Source: Haberlea rhodopensis
Lineage: Eukaryota; Streptophyta; Magnoliopsida; Lamiales; Gesneriaceae
Length of the DNA stretch: 64,000 nt
Assembly: GCA_907163345.1 (NCBI GenBank)
Contig: CAJQUN010000060.1
Coordinates: 3,038,001-3,102,000 of the forward strand
Reading direction: 5' to 3'
Shown here: piece after piece, positions 58,147 to 64,000 of the stretch
How positions within the stretch are numbered: the stretch's first letter is position 1
How the letters are laid out: the number at the start of each line of letters is the position of its first letter
Position numbers and translations under genes: made by a program
The notes under the pieces: generated by a model
Databases searched by the model: none
Seen by the model: only the letters and a program-made list of their open reading frames with translations
What the model was told of the DNA's origin: nothing

Positions 58147-58631
58147 TGTTAGTCAAAAACATATGGTCCCCACAGAAGAAAATAAAGAAAAACAAAAGTT
58201 TGACAAAAAGAAAAGCAAACGAAGAAAATTTTGCTGCCGGTCAAATTTGAATTGTGCGTGAAGAATTTTAGCCAGTCAAATACACGTGAAGAATTTAACG
58301 CGTAATCACATGAAGAATCTCTATAAATAGAGGTGTAATTCATTCAGCAAAATACACTCAAATATTGTATCGAGAAAAATACAACAGATAGTGCAATCAG
58401 AGAAAAAATATTAGTGAGAGAAAATTGATGTATAATTTTCTGAGTGTTTTCAGATTAAGTGTTGTCAGTGTTTGTAAACACTTGTATAATTTTTCTTCAA
58501 TAAAAGATCTGCATCAACCCCGTGGACGTATGGTTATTTTTGCCGAACCACGTAAACTTGTGTTTTCATTCCGTAGTTATTTTTGCTCCCCACATATCTG
58601 ACAAGAGAAAATATGACGTTATTTTCCAACA
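58147..58631 (+). repeat. 5' LTR of outer copia element (TNT1-94-like)
   Basis: Begins TGTTAGTCAAAAACAT and ends TTATTTTCCAACA just before a primer-binding site. A TATA box CTATAAATAGAGGTG at 58320 and the GAAGAATTT-type repeats upstream of it match a usual copia U3/R layout. The other LTR lies outside the window, so the start is inferred. Confidence 0.65.
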
Positions 58632-58633
58632 AC

Positions 58634-58645
58634 TGGTATCAGAGC
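58634..58645 (+). promoter_or_regulatory. Primer-binding site for initiator tRNA-Met
   Basis: TGGTATCAGAGC, two bases after the LTR end, is the canonical plant copia primer-binding site complementary to the 3' end of initiator tRNA-Met. Confidence 0.95.
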
Positions 58646-58827
58646 CAGGTCGTTAATTTTGTCAAATTTTTTTGTGAGTTAATATTCACATGAATAGTGA
58701 ATTTTGTGAATAATAGAATTTGGTCAGCAATACCAAATTAGTCCACAACGGTGTTTTTCAATAACACGGTGATTTTCAAAAATTGTCAAAACAGCAATCC
58801 GGTGGGAGTCAGGTCCAAGTGGGGGTA

Positions 58828-59446
58828 ATGACGGCAGATGAAGGAAAAATGAATATTAAAAAATTCAATGGTTCGGGCTTTGGCTTTTGGAAAATGCAAA
58901 TAGAAGACTATATGTACCAAAAAGGCATTTATCAACCTCTCTCGAGTGTGAAGCCAGAAGGCATGAAAGATGAAGAATGAGCTCTTCTAGATAGAAAAGC
59001 AGTTGGAGTTATCCGATTGACGTTGTCACGCAAAGTTACTTTCAAAATAGCAAAAGAAAAGACCACGACGGGTCTTATGGCGGCTCTTTCAAGCATGTAC
59101 GAGAAGCCATCAACCTCAAACAAAGTCCATTTGATGAGGCGGTTGTTCAATATGCGGATGGTAGAAGGCGGATCGGTAGCTCAACACCTCAATGAACTCA
59201 ACACAGTGACAACCCAATTGAGTTTAGTTAAAATTGATTTTGATGATGAAGTACGAGCATTAATACTTTTGTCTTCCCTACCGGAAAGCTGGAATGCTAC
59301 TGTCACAGCTGTGAGTAGCTCATCTAGAAGTAATAAGTTGAAATTTGACGATGTTCGTGATCTGGTTATCAGTGAAGAGATCAGACAGAGAGATTCAAAT
59401 GAATCATCAACCTCTTCAGTATTACATACAGAGTCAAGAGGTAGAA
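58828..59446 (+). pseudogene. gag: Copia gag of outer element, cut by a nested LTR
   Basis: The ATG at 58828 opens a gag with NIKKFNGSGFGFWKMQIEDY, LMAALSSMYEKPSTSNKVHL, RRLFNMRMVEGGSVAQHLNE and LILLSSLPESWNA, typical of TNT1-94-like copia gag. A TGA at 58978 replaces the Trp codon usual at this position (context EE, stop, ALLDR). The frame continues but ends abruptly at 59446, where another LTR begins. The open frame to 59673 is therefore a gag/LTR chimera, not a natural protein. Confidence 0.9.
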
Positions 59447-60564
59447 TGTTAGTTCCGGATTTTAAAGATGACAAAATAGACCAGACCGATCGAGCCTATG
59501 ACAAAACAGATCAGACCAACAAAGTCTATATCAAAACAGACCAGATCGTTGTAAACCAGACTGACCAGATCGACGTAGATCCAGATCGATCAACAAGATC
59601 AGACCAGACCGGCTCGATGCAGATCAGATCAGAACAAACGAAGTTAGTAAGCTTCGTTCTTCAGTCTGAATAATCAACGGCTATTTATTGAAGCATTTAA
59701 TGGTGCATTTAATGTTGAACAAGACCAATGATTGAAGATTACCTTAAATGGTAAATAGACAAAGGAGAGTCTATCTGACAAGCGCCGAAACATACTAGAA
59801 GAGAAAGTACCTAAAGAAGAAGACATCAGCTTGTTCAGATACAGACCAGAGTATAGAGTTGCACACAAAAGGAATTATTGTCGTTGGCAGAAACGAGTAT
59901 ATATAGGTGCAACTTCAAAAGCTCAAAAGGGCATCAGCGAGACACAAGAGATTCAAAAACTCATAAAAGATCAATCAACTTATCAAGCATTCAGTTGAGC
60001 AGAACGCTATCATCGAAAGACTTCAACTTGTCGATCTGCTCGAAATTAGAAGCACAACTCATTGTTTCATTTGATCACTTAAAGATCATTAGTGCTTAGA
60101 TAAAATCACTCTTTCAATTGTATTCTGTTCTAGAATAGAAGAGTGATCTATTTGTAACTGTCAGACAGATTGTGTCTGAACAGATTGAGAGACTAGGAGT
60201 TTCAGTCTGGTAGTGGGGTAAATCCAGCTGAATTGGGGTTGTACAAAAAGTTGTATTACTCAAAATCTTCTAGTGAATCATTCCTTGATTGGAAGAAGGG
60301 GAGACGTAGAAGGATTTACCTTCGAACTTCCAGAAACATATCTCGTCTACTTACATTTCGCACTGTCTAGCATTTCATAGCCATCAACCGTTCTTACTAG
60401 CTAAGAACAGACAGTTTCCGTACTTTCATTTCAGTGTCCTGTTCTGCTTAAGTACTGTTAAGAAACAGATTTCATTGACTAACCTGAGTGAAATCACTAG
60501 GAATTAATTTTTGGAGGAGTGTTCATCCCCCCCCCCCTCTAAACACTCCCGTCCGATCCTAACA
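59447..60564 (+). repeat. 5' LTR of inner copia element (SIRE-like)
   Basis: 1118 bp from TGTTAGTTCCGG to TCCGATCCTAACA, inserted in the gag of the outer element and followed by a primer-binding site. The first 200 bp hold repeated AGACCAGATCG/AACAGACCAGA words. A C-homopolymer of about a dozen bases is near 60530. The partner LTR is beyond the window. Confidence 0.9.
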
Positions 60565-60566
60565 AA

Positions 60567-60578
60567 TGGTATCAGAGC
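60567..60578 (+). promoter_or_regulatory. Primer-binding site of inner copia element
   Basis: TGGTATCAGAGC two bases after the LTR, complementary to initiator tRNA-Met. An ATG formed by the preceding A is in frame with gag but is probably not the start, because conserved gag begins at 60611. Confidence 0.95.
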
Positions 60579-60610
60579 AGGCATTCTTAATCAATAGAAT
60601 ACCTGGACTG

Positions 60611-62556
60611 ATGGCATCCTTCAACAAGATCCCCATGTTCTCAAAAGAAGATTATGATGATTGGAGAATCAGAATGCAAGCCCACCTGGCAGCTCAGGAT
60701 GATGATATGTGGTACGTTATTACAGACAGACCAATGAAAATTTTAAAAGTAAATCCTGCACTAGGAGGGTCAAGTGGCGAAACTCAAATGATCGAGAAAG
60801 AAAGGGCTATCTGGACAAATGAAGAAAGAAAGAAAGCCAATCTAGACAATGTAGCCAATGACATTTTGTTCAAAACTTTGGACAAGAACATGTTCAACAA
60901 GATTAATATGTGCTCCACTGCCAAAGAAATTTGGGAGAAGATTGCACAGCTCTGTGAAGGGAATGACCAGACAAAGGAAAACAAACTGACCGTAGCTCTA
61001 CAAAAATTTGAGAGCGTAAAGATGAAGCTTGGAGAAACTATAAACGAGTTTGATGAAAAAGTTACTGGCATCATCAATGAACTAAACGGTATGGGCAAGG
61101 ACTATTCCAACAGAGAGATTGCTCTGAAGGTGATGTGAGCATTGCCAAAGGAATGGGATGTCAAGACGATTGCCATGAGGGAGTCTAAAGATCTGAACAA
61201 GGTCGAACTCCATGATTTGTTCGCTGATCTTAAGGCGTACGAGTTTGAGCTGATCACTAGAGGTGAAGCAGAGCCATCCACCTCTCAGCCAAACAAGGCA
61301 CTTGCAGCCATTCCAGACCAGCCCACCCCCTCCACAGACCGATCTATCGAACATATAAGTAATGATGCTACGTCATTATTCATCAAAAAATTTGGTAAAT
61401 TCATATCAAAGAATAAAATGAATTTTAAACCTTCTCATCAGTATAAATCAATAAACGATGATACTGTTAACGATCAGGCTTGCTACAATTGTGGTAAAAC
61501 CGGACATTTTATTGCAGATTGCACCAGACCAAAGAAAGATGAAAGAAAAGAAAGGCATCGTGATGACAAGAAAAAGAAGCATTACAAAGATCGAAAAAGT
61601 CATCATCGTAAGGCTCAAAAGGTTCTGGTAGCAGAGGAAGGTAAGAGCAAGTGGGCTCAGACTGACAGAGAGCTCAGAATGTTCATCAAGTGAAAGCGAG
61701 GAAGAGATCCAATGCCTAATGGCAGACGAGGAGACGGGTCAGAAAGACGAGGTACTCAACTTTGACTCAAATGAATTCACACGAGAAGAGCTTGTGTCTG
61801 CACTACAAGACATGGCTAATGACTACAGAATATTAGCTGAATCTTTTGAGAAAATTAAAGCTGAAGCCAAAGATCAAACAGACAAGCATATCAAACCAAG
61901 CTGTTCCAAGATAGGTGAATGCAACAGTCTGAAGATCGAGCTGGATAAGCTGAAAATCTCTCATGAGCAGCTCCATGAAGAAAATCAGAGTTAGCACACA
62001 AAATGCTAAACTTTCTCACATTTTCAAAACATGGACAAAATCAAGAGCCTCTTTGGAAGAATTGCAAGAGGTACAAAGAAGTGTCGGTGACATCACCGGC
62101 ATAGGCTTTGGCACCAATGAAAGCACCAAAGGTGAATCTGAGTTGTTGCTGGAAAGAAACAAAATCAAGCAAATGACATTTGTTAGATCCAGCACTTTAT
62201 ATGAATCCGAAGTGCCTACAATTCAAACTGGAATCTCCTTCAAGGATAAAGGTTTGAGAAAAGGTATTGGGTTTGTTGACCAAGCCAAGGAAAAGGCACC
62301 GGCGAGCTTTGTGTCTATCAGACAAAACCCAAAGGTGCAGAATCTAAGGCAAGGAAGACCACCAAACTACCATAACTCACAACCGGTCCAACGAAGATAT
62401 AGGTTGCCTAATAGGAACCAAAGGCCTCAATTTCACACACATTATCACATACAACACCGAAACAGATCAGCACACACCACACCAGACACACACAAGCCAA
62501 TAAAGCTGATTCAGGTGTGGGTTCCCAAAGGGCTAATCCGTTCCGAACCCAAGTAG
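60611..62556 (+). pseudogene. gag: SIRE-like copia gag with stop and two frameshifts
   Basis: Starts MASFNKIPMFSKEDYDDWRI. The frame runs to a TGA at 61136-61138, where related proteins read Arg (KVM, stop, ALPKEW). It then continues to a zinc knuckle CYNCGKTGHFIADC and a basic region ending at 61693. The next part, in another frame (61719-61994), is acidic and coiled-coil-like, and the last (61995-62556) is in a third frame, ending with the WVPKGLI motif that precedes protease in this lineage. The long gag with a C-terminal coiled coil is characteristic of SIRE/Maximus elements. The frame changes lie near 61660 and 61985. Confidence 0.88.
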
Positions 62557-62599
62557 GATTGGGTACCAACAGTAATTTTGTTTGATAACAGGTACTGCA

Positions 62600-64000
62600 G
62601 AAGCAAGTGTCCGACTGGTACTTAGACAGTGGATGTTCTCGACACATAACGGGAAACATCGAGCTGTTGTCTGAAATCACATAATTCACTGGTCCTAAGA
62701 TTACTTTCGGGGATAACTCAAAGGGTAAGACCGTGGGCAAGGGTAAGATTGTCCATGGTAATATTATTAACAATGATGTGCTCTTAGTTGAAAATTTATG
62801 CTATAATCTGATTAGCATAAGTCAATTATGTGATAATGGTGCTGTAGAATTTCACAAACACACTTGCACTGTAAAATCATCAGATGATAGAACCATGCTT
62901 GTAGGAATCAGGATTGGGAATACTTATAAGATTAATTGGAATTTTGCCCAACCCAATAATCCTACTTGCTCTATCGCTAATAATGATAATAAATATTGAC
63001 TATGGCATAAACGCTTAAATCATCTTAACTTCAAGACTATTTCTAGCATGTGTAAATATGATTTAGTTATCGGTCTGCCCACGATCGACTTTGCTAAGGA
63101 TAAGGTCTGTGAAGCTTGTCAAATTGGCAAACAGATCAGATCATCCTTGAGGAACAAGAATGTCAAATCCTCCTCACGATGTTTAGAATTATTGCATATG
63201 GACTTGTTTGGTCCCATACCAATAACAAGTTTAGGGGGAATGCGGTATACTCTTGTTATTATTGATGATTACTCACGTTTTACATGGACTATATTTTTTA
63301 GCAGTAAAGATCAAACCGGCCCGAAATTAATCAAGCTGCCGAAGCGCGTGCAGAACAAAAAATCATCTGGTATAGACAGGATTCGAAGTGACAAGGGCAC
63401 TGAATTTTCAAACCAGAAACTTGAATCCTTTCTAGAAGACCAATGGATTAAGCATGAATTCTCAGCAGCTCGAACTCCTCAACAAAATGGAGTTGCAGAA
63501 CGACGCAACAGAACGCTTAAAGAAGCAGCAAGGACAATGATTGCTGACTCTGGTATTTTTCAAAAGTTCTGGGCAGAGGCTATCAACAATGCATGCTATA
63601 CACAAAATCGGTCTATGATTAACAAGAAGTTAAACTTAACTCCATATAAAGTATGGATAGTTAACATACCGACTATCTCTTACTTTCATGTGTTCGGCTG
63701 CAAATGTTACGTCCATAACAATGGTAAGAATTATCTTACTGCATTCGAAGCTAAGTCAGATAATGGAATATTTTTAGGACATTCATCTGTTAGTAAAGCA
63801 TATCGTATCTTCAATAATCGAACCTTGACTGTTGGAGAGTCAGTTCATGTAGTCTTTGATGAATCACAGTGTATTAAGAACAACAAGGAATTAATTCAAA
63901 ATCAGATGGAAAATATCCATCTCGAAGCTAACAGTGATGATGAGATTGTAGTTAACAGGTCAAGAGACAATCCACCGGAACCGAAAGTATCAGATAGACC
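62600..64000 (+). pseudogene. pol: Protease and integrase of inner copia element, runs off the window
   Basis: One frame carries the protease motif WYLDSGCSRHITGN (Asp at 62625), a TAA at about 62682, then YNLISISQLCDNG. A TGA at 62997 just precedes the GAG-pre-integrase LWHKRLNHLNF and the zinc-binding CEACQIG. From 63000 to the right edge there are no stops: HMDLFGPIP, IIDDYSRFTW, RIRSDKGTEF and TPQQNGVAERRNRTLKEAAR give all three integrase acidic residues, then FHVFGCKCYVHNNGK and NGIFLGHSS. Reverse transcriptase should follow outside the window. Only two nonsense codons were seen here, so this is a fairly young insertion. Confidence 0.93.

Noticed and set aside
57899..58195. A 98-codon frame rich in Asp-Thr and Gly-Tyr, like a repeat protein
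   Set aside because: It is the translation of CGTATCC repeats in the hAT-like element.

Overview
The window looks like nuclear DNA of a flowering plant, most likely a eudicot. It is AT-rich, its genes have short exons with GT/AG introns, its proteins match well-known plant families (a PCS1-type aspartic protease, a plant ALY/THO4 export factor, a plant Gfo/Idh/MocA oxidoreductase), and most of the rest is plant transposon sequence. No bacterial, organellar or viral gene order is visible.

Host genes are few. (1) 26861-29041, plus strand: a two-exon Gfo/Idh/MocA-family NAD(P)-dependent oxidoreductase of 361 residues. (2) 37619-38977, plus strand: an intronless 452-residue A1 aspartic protease of the PCS1 type with a TATA box at 37515. 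(3) 44059-46061, minus strand: a five-exon gene that I assembled by hand from very short exons; it would encode 117 residues that I do not recognise. (4) 46910-49429, minus strand: a six-coding-exon ALY/THO4 mRNA-export adaptor of 276 residues, with a further intron in the 5' UTR and one probable GC-AG intron.

The rest is mobile DNA. At 6.5-8.7 kb lie broken LTRs: one Ty3/gypsy-like on the plus strand, then two copia-like on the minus strand. A complete but frameshifted Ty1/copia element fills 11110-16678 (minus strand, TSD AATTG). Two related 1.3-1.4 kb elements with terminal inverted repeats (Mutator-like) lie at 19186-20495 and 21343-22746. A tRNA-derived SINE sits at 25240-25506. Remnants of a PIF/Harbinger element lie at 33.3-34.8 kb. 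A solo LTR occupies 41921-42867. A second copia element (50997-56692, plus strand, TSD TATAT) belongs to the same family as the first; most of its pol is missing, and a roughly 2 kb gypsy-type solo LTR (TSD CCTTG) is inserted in its gag. At 57519-58109 is a hAT-like non-autonomous element with an 8-bp TSD. From 58147 to the right edge one copia element is nested in the gag of another; the inner one runs off the window in an open integrase frame.

The genes show no operon-like or pathway link. The history is one of gene islands separated by repeated retrotransposon insertion, nesting, LTR-LTR recombination to solo LTRs, and decay through stop codons and frameshifts. I found no clearly new biological system. 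The best leads are the cryptic five-exon gene with a possible poison exon, GATC-centred palindrome clusters recurring in otherwise unrelated LTRs, the conserved 3' non-coding tract shared by two copia relatives, and several well-bounded non-autonomous elements.
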